DNA of 64,000 bases from Bemisia tabaci (lineage: Eukaryota; Arthropoda; Insecta; Hemiptera; Aleyrodidae), in assembly GCF_918797505.1 (NCBI RefSeq), contig NC_092802.1, positions 8,389,480 through 8,453,479 on the forward strand, written 5' to 3'. Below are positions 54,125 to 64,000 of this stretch, piece after piece. The notes below the pieces were generated by a model. The model was not told where the DNA came from. It did no database searches and saw nothing but the letters and a program-made list of their open reading frames with translations. The first letter of the stretch is position 1. Each line of letters begins with the position of its first letter. A program made the translations under genes and the position numbers.

Positions 54125-55765
54125 CTCGACAAGAGGGAGCTACTCTTCTGTTCACGGCAAAGCACAAGTGATACTGAAAATGAAAAACACTATATCATGA
54201 AATCATCTTCAATTGGACGAAATAAAGTATAAAGGACTTATCTACATCGATAAAAGGCCTATTTGCAATAGCTAACAACTCCTAGAATTTGTTTTATTCT
54301 ATTGCTATAAATGTCGATGATAAAAAATACTGCGTCTGTGAGAGGGAAAAAAGTGAAAGAAATGAAAATCCATGAGGGGAGAAATTTCTCAGAGAGAGCG
54401 ACGACAGAGTTTTTCGTCGCGCAGCGCGGCCACTCGAGCCGTTTTAACATTTCATGGAGGCGAGGCGATATGGAGCGCGCAGTGAGGATTCTTGAACGTT
54501 AGTAACACTTTTTTCCTCCACTTAAATGTGTGTGAAACAATTGATTCTTGGAAAGGTAGTTTGCCCCTCACCTACAATAGATATTTTTAATGGGTTTTAA
54601 TGGAGACTGGAAGGAATGGATTTAAACGGAGTGTTGCCAACTTACTGAATTGCCACTGGGAGTGCGCAACAACGATCCAGAAACTATAAAGAGGGGGATC
54701 CTATGCTACGCCAATTGTGAATTTCGTAACACACTGGGAGCAACAATTAGGTTAGGACGAGGATAGTCGGTTTCCATGGCTTCTTATGGGACTGTTGCGA
54801 GACAATGACTTACATCAAATGCGCAACCAACTATTTGAAAGTCTGTGTCCAGTTATGAAATCTAGCTGTTCTTTAATTGAGTTTACAATAAAAGTGTAGA
54901 CGCTAAATCATTTATCGTAAATATTCCTGTGAGATCCCGTGTGTTTGAGGTTATGACAAGGATAGCAACTGGCCGTTTCCACTCCCCGCCCGCCTATCGA
55001 ACGACTGCTCCATATGTGTTACGTTTTTACGTAGGCCACCACCAATCTACCGGTTCTAGATCGTTGGCGCGCAAGCATATAGCAGGCGCGCAGTCCGAGG
55101 AAAACAAAATTGTTTTATGCGCGTCATGCAGATGGCACGCTGTGTTGCGATCGCCCAGAACTCAGCTGTTCGATATCCGCGGGTCGATTGTCGAATCGCT
55201 CATAGAATGATCCTGATCGATGAATCCCTATCTTAGGAATGCTTTATATCGATCATGGTCGTTCGATATCGATTCAACCATCGATCCGAAGAGCATTTAG
55301 ATTTCTGATAAGTGATTTGCTGGTGACTTATGTCGTTACTGAAAGAACCCATTACATATCTCTCTGTGTCTGTGAAGTTCTTTAATTTCTACATATCTAT
55401 TAATTTGCTTCGAGCAAATCGCGATTTCAAAAACTAACCTTTATTCGGCTTCTTTAAAGTGGCGAGTGAGAAATTAGATTTTTTTAAGTAAAAAGTAACC
55501 TCTAAAACACTCAATTTGAAAGCATTGTCTCTTCGCAGGCAACGCTCGAAAAATATAAAAGTACTATATTGGCTAATTTTTTCCCATGCTATTCCAACGA
55601 GTAATCAGCAATTGAAATTTGTAGTTGATCTGTTTTGCTTCCAAGAAGCTTTGAAGCAATGAATTGTTTTTTTCGGAAATTCAGTGAATCTGGCTTCCAA
55701 AATGAGTGAATTTTGAATTTTGAAGTGCCACCCAAAAATACGGTATTGGGATTTTTAAGTGAAAA
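54125..55765. other. No recognised gene or repeat
   Basis: AT-rich with ATCGAT-rich patches near 55200-55290. An open frame at 54929-55210 (+) shows no motif. Confidence 0.45.
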
Positions 55766-56191
55766 TTAGTCCTTTCCGAAATCGTAAGTCATGTCGCAAG
55801 CTTTCAGAGAGCTTTCCCTTTGCTTATAAGTGTTTTTATGGATGAGCCCAAAATTGTGGTTCGTGATTACAAAATGTAGTTTAGTTGGTCCTCTATCATG
55901 TATAGTAATTGTAATAAACCTTACGCTAGCTGTTGGGGTTTCTTTTCGAGCGGAAATTATTGATTCCAGTACAAACAAGATACACCGAATTCTCAATCGT
56001 CTATTGATTGCGGACTTTGTCCACATATCAATAGTTTTCTGCTCGAAAGTACTGAAGGAACACTCTTCGTTAAGCTTTGATTCTAATCTTGTATAGTGAA
56101 CCATTTCTATTACCTCATAAAAATTTCGCGATGAGAACAGTAAACGCTTTTCACTACGGCAAACGTTACAAAATAGAGAATTTGCACGCAA
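55766..56191 (-). other. 141-codon ORF of uncertain status
   Basis: The minus-strand frame is longer than the local background but has no signal peptide, domain or splice context. The plus strand is also open across 55830-56096. I treat it as unproven. Confidence 0.25.
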
Positions 56192-56680
56192 ATTATTTTT
56201 TGCTTCATGTGAGAATGCTTAAAAAGTTGTGCCGCAGCCACAAAATTAATCAAATTTTGGACACCTGCAAAGTCTTCATTTCGTAGCAGTTTTAAAAAAG
56301 CTTTTCAGCACACTTTTACGCTCTCCTGTTTTTTCGATGTAAACTAAAATCATTTCTACCTCTAGAAAAAAATAGAATAAAAACTTTGAGGTGTCAATAA
56401 AGACAAACCTCCCGTATAATATTAAGAAAATCTCAAATGTAGGCTATGACTCACCTGGAAGTTAAGTTCGACGATTTGAAACTTCTACTTCACGAGAATA
56501 TGTCTTCGCATTCCGTTTTATACTCTGAGAACCAAGAACCAAAGTTTTCCTCACGTTTGTTTCTCTATTACCAAACAAATTTGAAACATAGAGGAAGAAA
56601 TTCAAGGTTTTAACGAGGGAAAATCGTGGGTAAACCCTGGCATAGATTCCGTAAGTCAAGCACGTGGTAGAACAAAACAA
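56192..56680. other. No recognised feature
   Basis: Nothing supported. Confidence 0.4.
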
Positions 56681-57705
56681 TCTGGGCGGAGCTAGAGGAA
56701 GTTTCGCAATCCGTTTCACTTTGTTCCTCCGTCGTTAACTTCATTGTGATTAGTCAATCTCTTTTGCGTTAACCTTGTTGCGTTACACAGTAAAAATAGA
56801 GAACAAAAGAATGAAAATATTTATTTGGTAAAAAGGCTCAGATGGTTAAAACTCATCAATATTGACAAATGTTAAGGGGATTTTCAAATAATTATTTTCT
56901 GATATTTTAAGAGTCTCCTAAATCAAAAATTCGAATCGAGAGACCAAAAGCTCGGTTCCCTGGACCATATAACTCTTGTGTTCAGGCTGCTGAGGATAAA
57001 ACGCGTATGAGATCTTCGCGTTGCCATACTTCCTTCGATATATCGAGACTTTTCAGTGAAAATTGTAAAATATTTCTCTTCCGATTTTTTTTAGAGTATT
57101 TCGTTCGTAACTTGATCTGAAGGTCTTGTAAATTTCAAGGAAAAATGATTCATAACTTCTTAAAAAAATAAATATTTCCTAAGAGGAATTTGAGTATCAT
57201 TAGAATTTCGCATACGGGTTTGTCTTTAGCACGGGCAGCATTTGAAGTAAAGCCCATTTGGACGCCGTTTAGCCACGAAAGGAGCCAAGCCACATCAAAC
57301 TATTGCCAAATTAATTGGGGATGTAATTTTTTACGAGGGAACGTTGGTGCGGATTACGTTTTAAAATTTTTATGGAATTTACTAGTTCTATGTATAGCGC
57401 CAGTCATTGAAATTCGACAAAAATCCGTAATAACCGTTTTCAGCAAAAAATTAAATGGCCGATTAAAAATTTGGCAATTAACTGGATGCGGCTTGGTCCC
57501 AACGTGGTCAAAATTTTTGTTAAGCTCAAGTTCTTTTTTCCGTTTAATTTTCAATCAAAATGGCAAACCCAGTTCTCCTTCCGCGTAATCCGACCGCTAA
57601 ACACGCAAGGAAAGTGGCGTGTGATCGGTCGACGAGATCAGAACTCTTTAAATGTTTTCATTCGGGCTCAGATTGGCTTGATTGCGGGAGCGATGGGAAT
57701 CTCTT

Positions 57706-57867
57706 CAGTGGCGTGGCGTGCTTTGATCTATCGATATTTCCCCATTGAGTGTGTTTGAAATAATCGGATTATTAAGGTGTTCGCTCGAACACCTGTTCAT
57801 CGATACTTTTTCATAGGGTCTTAATGGCAGATCAAATCGATATATAGCAAAGCACGCCTCGCCACTG
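57706..57867. mobile_element. Family A hAT-like MITE in the left arm
   Basis: CAGTGGCGTGGCGTGCTTTG to GCCTCGCCACTG. The TSD AATCTCTT is at 57698-57705 and, after three extra bases ATG, at 57871-57878. Confidence 0.85.
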
Positions 57868-57980
57868 ATGAATCTCTTGCTCTCGGGGGGACCGGAATTG
57901 CGTTGGGAATTCATCACGTTTTCAGAATCGCGACCGAGGTTGATTGCAAGGTATTTTCTCCTCTTTTTTCGAGGAAAATC

Positions 57981-58038
57981 TTCTTGTCGATGTTTTTAAG
58001 AGTCTGGACTCTAGATCCAATATGTTTTTTTTCCAGTG
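57981..58038. mobile_element. Family B half element in the palindrome spacer
   Basis: Only the right half is present (CTTGTCGATGTTTTTAAGAG to TTTTTTTCCAGTG), starting exactly at the end of the left arm. Confidence 0.7.
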
Positions 58039-58349
58039 TATAGGCGGGAGGTGACGAGTTATTCTCATCCAAGCGGTATTTCTGATGAGTTCACGCGAAA
58101 ATGAACTTTGTTCCAGTGGCACTTCATCTAGATGACCCACTTTGAGCATTCAAACTCGGCTTGGACCACTCGCGGTTTAATTTTTTTAAGGACATTATCG
58201 TTCCGCCGTTCTTCCATCCGTTTTTCCGTTTTATCAGATTTTCCTCGAAAAAAGAGGAGAAAATACCTTGCAATCAACCTCGGTCGCGATTCTGGAAAAC
58301 GTGATGAAGTTCCCACGCAATTCCGGTCTCCCCCGAGGAGCAAGAGATT

Positions 58350-58513
58350 CAGTGGCGTGGCGTGCTTTGCGATATATCGATTGATCTGCCATTTAAACCT
58401 ATGGAAAAGTATCGATGAACAGGGTGTTCGCAGCGAACACCTTAATAATCGATTATTTAAAACAGCTTCAAATGGGGAAATATCGATAGATCGAAAAGCA
58501 CGCCACGCCACTG
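58350..58513. mobile_element. Family A hAT-like MITE in the right arm
   Basis: 164 bp with the TSD AAGAGATT at 58342-58349 and 58514-58521. This is the reverse complement of the left-arm target, so both copies descend from one insertion that was then duplicated. Confidence 0.95.
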
Positions 58514-59531
58514 AAGAGATTCCATCGCTCCCGCTATCAACCAATCTGAGCCCGGAATGAAAACATTATAGAGTTCTGATCTCGTCGTCCGTATCACGCA
58601 CTTTTCCTTGCCGTGTTTTAGCGGGTCGGATTACGCGGAAGGAGAACTGGGTTGCCAGTTTGAGTTGAAAATTAAACGGAAAAAATGAACTTGAGCTACA
58701 AAAATTTGACCACGTTGGGACCAAGCCGCATCAGTTATTGCCAAATTTAATTCGGCAATTTAATTTTTTGCCTGAAAACGGTTATTCGGATTTTTGTGCG
58801 AATTTCAATGACTGCGCTTTACATAGAACTAAGTAAATTCCTTAAAATTTTAAACGGAATCCGCACCAACGTTCCCTCGTAAAAAATTAAATCGCCCAAT
58901 TAAATTTGGCAATAGTTGATGTGGCTTGGCTCCTTTCTGCTAAACGCGGTCCAATGGAGCTTTTACTTCAAATGCTGCCGTGCTAAAGAAAAACGCCGTA
59001 TGCGAATTCTAATGTTACCAAATTTCCTCTTAGGAAATATTTATTTTTTTTAAGAAAGTTATGAATATTTTTCCTTGAAATTTACAGACCTTTCAGATCA
59101 AGTTACGAACGAAATTCTCTAAAAAAATCGGAAGAGAAATATTTACAATTTTCCTGAAAATTCTCGATATATCGAAGGAAGTTTGGCAACGTCTGAAGTC
59201 TCTTACGGCGTTTTTCCTCAGCAGCCTGGAACACAAGAGTTTTTGGTCCAGGGAACCGAAGCTTTTGGTCTCTCGATTCGAATTTTGATTTAGGAGCTCT
59301 TAAAAATACAGAAAATAATTATTTGAAATCCCTTAAACATTTGTCAATATTGATGAGTTTTAACCATCTGAGCCTTTTTACCAGAATAAATATTTTCATT
59401 CTTTTTGTTCTCTTTTTTTACTTGTGTAACGCAACAAGGTTACGCAAAAGTGATTGACTAATAACAATGGAAGTTAACGACGGAGGAACAAAGAGAAACG
59501 GATTGCGAAACTTCCTCTAGCTCCGCCCAGA

Positions 59532-59970
59532 TGTTTTTGCTCTTTATCGGAACATAAATGCACTTCAGCTTGACATTGTTTCGATTGAAAGAATCGTAAA
59601 CGTTCACTCGTTCAGTTAGATTCGAACTACCTTTCATCGTGTCAAGTTTTCGCATTTTATTGAACATTCACAACAGGTCTGCGAAGCGCGATTGTCACCT
59701 TCCTTTGATCGGATAGCGCGGAAAGCGCCTGAAACAATGTACCTCCGACACCGGAAGATTCTTTCTTCCTTAGAGGTCGTGACGCCTTTAATATCCTGTT
59801 AATATCCTTGAATTATGAGAAATCTACCAAGAGTAATTGAAAGACCTTAAATTATGTATAATCTTGTTCACGGCCTTCTTCCACTTTACAAAGCTACTTC
59901 AAATAACGACGCGATACTCCGCAACACGCCGGAGTTCAAATAGTGGTATCTCGAAAAATGGCATGTGTGC
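59532..59970. other. No recognised feature
   Basis: Nothing supported. Confidence 0.4.
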
Positions 59971-60957
59971 AAGTGGACCTCGAGAGAGGGTGCAAATTGA
60001 AGCATTCTAATACATATGTCCTGCCAAAGTTCCACTTAGAACTAGTTTCACGCGATAAAAATTACTATTATGAGCTCTTAACTAAACCATTGAAGTTCTT
60101 ACTTTACACTGGTTATGGGGAATTTGAATTCCCCCTCTCACAAGAAAAACTCTCTTCAACTTGAATTAAATCTCACACTGCAACACTTTTGGCGGGCCTT
60201 TTTATTGAGGAATGTTCCTTTAATCGGTTAATGTTCCTTTTATCGGTTGTCAAGCCTATTATCACCTATGGCAGTGAAGTGTGGCAGTTGAAGAAGCGGA
60301 CCCAAGAAATGCTCAAGGCGACCGAGATGGATTTCTGGCGAAGATCGGCTGGAATCTCGAGGAGAGAACGTGTCAGGAATGAACGTGTCCGAGAGATAAT
60401 GGGCGTTGAGGGGACAATTGTGCACGATATCATGACCAAGCAATTGGTATGGTATGGGCATGTGCAGAGAATGGCTGATACCAGGTTGCCGAAGAAGGTG
60501 TTTGAGTGGGTTCCCCCAGGTAGGCGACGGAGAGGGCGTCCAGCCAAACGGTGGGTAGAGGGCATCCATGAAGAGATGGAGAGATGCCAGCTTCCGGAGG
60601 ATCTCTACCATGACAGATTCCTGTGGAGAATAGGCGTCGCAGAGCGCCCTAGCGCGCCGTAAAAGCGACTCATACATACACATGTTCCTTTCCCCTTGTG
60701 TTGTTAAAATTATCAACAATGCACAACAGCTGAGCCGAGGCATCGAGATGCAGGTTGCCATATTTTCATAACGGGAAGACTATTATACAGCAACGTTAAG
60801 TGAATTATTTGATTAACGTAAACTTTTTTATATTTAGGAGCGCGATACTTTGAATTTTCAAAAGGAGAAATGTCGTTAAAATCGTGTTTTACGTGAAAAT
60901 TTGATCAGGGAACATACGTTATATTGCTTAAACTCGTACCTTGTCTAGTGGCCCATT
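59971..60957. mobile_element. Family H element containing a retrotransposon fragment
   Basis: AAGTGGACCTCGAGAGAGGG...AAGCATTCTAATACATATGT at the left and TCGTACCTTGTCTAGTGGCC at the right are H termini. GCTGAGCCGAGGCATCGAGA follows the insertion as in other copies. Confidence 0.75.
60241..60681 (+). pseudogene. Non-LTR retrotransposon 3' fragment, intact C-terminal reading frame
   Basis: A 5'-truncated copy of the same element as at 38.6 kb. The frame from about 60243 to the TAA at 60660-60662 reads KPIITYGSEVWQLKKRTQEM, RRSAGISRRERVRNERVREI, QLVWYGHVQRMADTRLPKK, PPGRRRRGRPAKRWVEGIHE and FLWRIGVAERP without a break. This is the C-terminal portion of a reverse-transcriptase protein, with no polymerase active site. 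ATGTTCCTTT stands directly before it (60231-60240, with another copy at 60212-60221) and after it (60682-60691), the duplication expected from target-primed reverse transcription. It ends in a short CATACATACACA tail. Cannot be autonomous. Confidence 0.9.
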
Positions 60958-61013
60958 GGATTGAGCTGACCAAATAGGAAGTAAGTTTTTTTGGGAAGTT
61001 AAAGGGTCAGCCG

Positions 61014-61458
61014 GCTGATTTTTGAAAGTCATAGACAAAGCGATAGACAAAGAAGACAATGAAGAAATGGAGCGACCCTGTTGGTGGAAGCTAGGCGAAT
61101 GATTGTATTGGACAAAGAAAGTAAGTGAACAGACTAATTAACGGCAACCCATAAAATACCTTATTTCGCCGTAAGTCGATTATTTTCGTTTTTAGTCTAG
61201 AATCAGAAGCGGATCCTGCAATTTGGCAACGCCACATTTCTTCCATTTAAACTAAATAATCGACTCTTGTCGGAGCACATGACCCCGCCAAGGATCGATA
61301 CTTTTCCATAGATTCAAATGGAGAAATGACAATGTTGCCAATTTGCTGGATCCTCCAATCTCTAGAACAATCACCCGTTTCAACCAATTGGGTAGATTGC
61401 TACGTATTCTTTTTTTTTTATTTGTCTATTGCTCAGTCTATCAATTCCAATAATCAGC
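61014..61458. repeat. Family G palindrome with possible family A remnant
   Basis: ATAGACAAAGCGATAGACAA and GGAGCGACCCTGTTGGTGGA at the left; CACCCGTTTCAACCAATTGG and TTTGTCTATTGCTCAGTC at the right. 61260-61335 (AAGGATCGATACTTTTCCAT) resembles family A. Confidence 0.65.
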
Positions 61459-61828
61459 TCGTAGACCCATCAAATGAGTCACACGTTATGTGAGGATCGG
61501 TATTTTGATCTTTCTCGCAACATCAGCGTGAATTATTTACGAGTGAATCGTCAAGTTAAAATTCCACGTTTGTTATTTACTCAGAGAGGCATGATTCCCA
61601 GAGATGAAGTAATAAGAAGATCAAATGACATTTCTGCGAAATTCAGAAAGCAATGAGAGGCTCATCGCGTGTCCTCCCCTCATGGTTCCAGGAAAGTTGT
61701 GTCCTTTGATCCAGGCCTTCTGCAAGGTTCTCAAAAAATACTGAGCGCTGCGGAAGGGCGCGTAATTTGCGAGGGCTTATTTTGATGAGATCATTCTAAC
61801 TTGGCCCTTATTCGCAAATTGCTGCCGT
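61459..61828. other. No recognised feature
   Basis: A 60-codon ORF at 61474-61656 has no motif. Confidence 0.4.
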
Positions 61829-62060
61829 ACAGTGGATCGAGTCAATAGGAGAGGTTGGACGAAATTTGGACACTTTAAAAGCTTATAACTCCGTATATTC
61901 AAAACTTCGAGGTTCTAAAAGAGGTTCTATTGGCTTCCTCGTGAAATTTCCTTTTAGGAGCACTCCTTAAACTTTGAAATGTGAAGAGATAAACATCAAA
62001 ATTTCAAAGTTTCAGTAAAAAACTTCATGCCCGCCCTCTCTAATTGACTCGATCTACTGT
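61829..62060. mobile_element. Family D element, intact, 232 bp
   Basis: ACAGTGGATCGAGTCAATAG at the left and CTAATTGACTCGATCTACTG at the right form the TIR. Internal GGTTCTAAAAGAGGTTCTAT. Confidence 0.8.
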
Positions 62061-63031
62061 GTGTCGTCTTCGTGCATTTAAAACACGATGGCTCTCTCTT
62101 CCCATGCTGTTTCATACCGAATAACTGCTGAAAACTCAAATCTTTCAACAAGATACATGGCTTAATGACGCGTCATACCGGAATACTGTGTCAAGGCCAG
62201 AAAACCAAGATAAAACGCAAACTAGACATATTTCGAAGACGAACAAAACATTTAGTTCCGCCGGATTTCTTTCTTTCGATTATCATATTTGTCCCCGCTA
62301 TTGTTCTTCGCGGTTTGTTTGCATATAATCAATATGTTGCCTGAGTTTTCTTCTCTCTATCCTTGAAATTCCATCAATTTTTGGAAATGGCGAGACAAAA
62401 GAGAGGAAAACTTCAGTTCAAGATCTCGTCTTGTATGAAAAGGAGCCCACATGTTCATTTCTGTCAGTAGAGGATTATTTCGCTAATAATTAGACTTTCG
62501 AGTAAGTTTTACATTGCTAAAATTTTAGTTTAAAAGTGATGTATATGATTTACGCATAAAGCTGATACTTTACTCGAGCCAATCCGTTTCTCAACTCAAT
62601 TAACTGATATACTGTGAGCCTTAAACGTTGTGTTTAGTTTAGTTGTGTTTAGTCGAAGGATAGTCAGGTACCTACCCGACGTAAAACGCTGTGTTGATGG
62701 TCATTTACTTACAATTTTTGTTTTGCTCTGAGGCTTTTTTCCAAAGTTTGGAATTTTTTAAAGGATTGCGCAGCTTAAGCTTCAATTTGGAAACAGATAC
62801 GTAAAAAGTTGCTTGGTGACACTCCGCACCTAGACATTACTACCAATTTTTTGTGTAAGTACGTACATGCATAGATACATGGAGGGTAGACGAACAAATA
62901 GTGGTCGCTAGACTCGTTACTTAACACGTTGCTCGATATCCACAGTGAGATATCGTGTGATTTGCACGGCGAAAAATAAATCACAATTATTTTACGGTCG
63001 TGCGGTTTTAATTACGTCACAATTTCACGTG
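62061..63031. other. No recognised feature
   Basis: Nearly 1 kb without identifiable repeats or genes. Confidence 0.45.
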
Positions 63032-63045
63032 AATCCACGGTAGTA

Positions 63046-63518
63046 TGTATGTAGATATAGATAGATAAGTACACTATGGTAGCCTGAGAACATAGATATA
63101 AAATAGGACAAGAAAAGGCGAGGACGAGGCTGACAACACTCAATAATTTATAAAACACGAGAAGTTTCGACCGATCTCCCGGTCGTGTTCAACCCTCGAA
63201 AAATAATTAAAAAATCCAAAAACAAAAAGCTAAAAACAATATTACCGGTCCCGGTCTTCTCGCTGCCATGGCCAGGGACCGCTAACGTAGTTTTTTATCT
63301 GTTGTTTTTTTTCACATTTTTGAATCCTTTTTCGACGGTTGATAATGACCGGGAGACCGGTCGAAACTTTCCGCGTTTTATAAATTATTGTGTGTTTTGA
63401 ACCTCGTTCCCGCTTTTTCTTGTCCTATTTTACATGTAGTATGTATGTATAAGTCGCTTTCACGGCTGGCTAGGGTACTCTGCGACGCCTATCCGTTATA
63501 GGAATCTGTCATGGAATC
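63046..63518 (-). mobile_element. Very short retrotransposon 3' stub with 14-bp TSD
   Basis: On the minus strand 63440-63518 reads CCATGACAGATTCCTATAAC, then GGATAGGCGTCGCAGAG, the 3' end of the element at 60.2 kb, followed by a (TATG)n tail. AATCCACGGTAGTA is repeated at 63032-63045 and 63519-63532. A separate TIR element sits in its tail. Confidence 0.8.
63101..63430. mobile_element. 330-bp MITE in the retroelement tail, TA duplication
   Basis: AAATAGGACAAGAAAAGGCG at the left and GCTTTTTCTTGTCCTATTT at the right. The inner arms share AATTTATAAAACACGAGAAG / AAACTTTCCGCGTTTTATAA and GACCGATCTCCCGGTCGTG. TA flanks both ends. Confidence 0.8.
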
Positions 63519-63532
63519 AATCCACGGTAGTA

Positions 63533-64000
63533 GAATCGTGGATTTTGATTAGTCTATTGCATACCATAAAATAAGTCAAGTAATGTAAGTCATTACCAAG
63601 CTTAGAGTAACTTTACAACGAATGTGACAATATCAGTGCGCCCATGATCAAAAAATTTACATGTGCGTAATTAGTCCCGCGTCGATTGCTCCCCTGCCGT
63701 GGTTTTCTGTGTCACCGTAAAAACAGTGTTTTTTTTCTTCGTGCGAAGGTGACAACGAAAAAAAGAATTCTGGAATCAAAAGGTAGAGCCATTTTCGGGG
63801 TACTTACCTTGAGTTCCTATTTTTTCTTCTAGTTCATTCAAAGAATCAAAACCAATACAATGGTAAATTCAAGGGGCATTTGATGTGACGCTAAAAGTTT
63901 ACTTATTTGGAACATGTAAATCCAGGGAGATCGAAGACGTCCATGGACTGATGGATTATTTGGACTGCATTTTGCAATTTGGACGTATAAATTCCGGCCC
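63533..64000. other. No recognised feature
   Basis: Nothing supported up to the window end. Confidence 0.4.

Larger units (their letters stand above)
56681..59531. repeat. Large inverted duplication, 1.3-kb arms, 256-bp spacer
   Basis: The left arm 56681-57980 and right arm 58237-59531 are inverted copies with scattered substitutions and small indels. Outer ends are TCTGGGCGGAGCTAGAGGAA and its complement; inner ends CTCTTTTTTCGAGGAAAATC and its complement. Both arms contain the same series of elements: P-like (56985-57250 / 58970-59230), E (about 57265-57520 / 58725-58951) and A. The spacer holds half a family B element. No gene is carried. Confidence 0.9.

Noticed and set aside
55766..56191. 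141-codon minus-strand ORF considered as a gene
   Set aside because: No signal peptide, domain or repeat support. Kept only as an uncertain feature.
60240..60761. 173-codon ORF on the minus strand
   Set aside because: It is antisense to the reverse-transcriptase C-terminal frame, which carries the recognisable protein motifs.

Overview
The window looks like a gene-poor stretch of an arthropod (insect) nuclear genome. It has one clear conserved animal exon with splice sites, an array of the insect-type telomeric repeat (TTAGG)n, 3' fragments of a non-LTR retrotransposon, and dozens of short terminal-inverted-repeat (TIR) elements, many with readable target-site duplications (TSDs). No long ORF, tRNA, rRNA, CRISPR array or bacterial-type operon is visible. 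A sap-feeding hemipteran would fit, but the species is a low-confidence guess.

Genes. At 4203-4481 on the + strand lies the first coding exon (start codon, signal peptide, start of the ligand-binding domain) of a metabotropic GABA-B receptor, subunit 1 type. It sits between a good acceptor and a strong donor. No further receptor exon was found, so most or all of the rest may be its first coding intron. On the - strand, 53741-54124 encodes an intact 127-residue secreted protein of unknown function; if the intron extends that far, this gene is nested inside it. Other ORFs are short and mostly shadows of palindromic elements.

Repeat families, lettered for cross-reference: A, ~164 bp hAT-like, TIR CAGTGGCGTGGCGTG, 8-bp TSD; B, ~225 bp palindrome, TIR CACTGGAAAAAAAACACA, TA target; C, ~115 bp hairpin, TIR CGTCGCTCC, 4-bp TSD; D, ~233 bp, TIR ACAGTGGATCGAG; E, ~255 bp, TIR GGACCGCGTTTAGCAGAAAG, AAAT-type TSD; F/G, composite dispersed repeat (F has AAAACGCCTTCAAATACTG, G has TTGAAATTGATAGACAAAGC); H, 554 bp, TIR AATGGACCACTAGACAAGG; I, ~412 bp, TIR CACTGAAAAAAAATCTCGG; J, ~330 bp; L, ~400-540 bp palindrome; O, TIR CAGGGTGTCTAG; P, ~240 bp; R, a dispersed repeat with a TGACGTCA palindrome.

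Layout. 1-4.1 kb: A, C, D and B elements and a triplicated R+B unit reaching almost to the exon. 4.5-9 kb: AT-rich elements and two local tandem duplications. 9-11.7 kb: a tandem F repeat split by an 834-bp TIR element carrying the (TTAGG)n array, then a 995-bp foldback element. 11.7-20 kb: nested H, I, E, P and B elements. 20-33 kb: F/G clusters, palindromes, and a ~520-bp segment duplicated 9.9 kb apart. 33-43 kb: H, J, L, E and C elements and a broken reverse-transcriptase fragment. 43.2-50.4 kb: a D element split by a ~2-kb palindrome, itself split by a 4.3-kb TIR transposon. 50.4-56 kb: AT-rich repeats, an 82-bp hAT element and the secreted-protein gene. 56.7-59.5 kb: an inverted duplication with 1.3-kb arms. 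60-64 kb: H with a second reverse-transcriptase fragment, G, D, and a third retroelement stub.

The notable content is the structure: several loci keep nested insertions with both filled and empty sites, so insertion order can be read from this one window.
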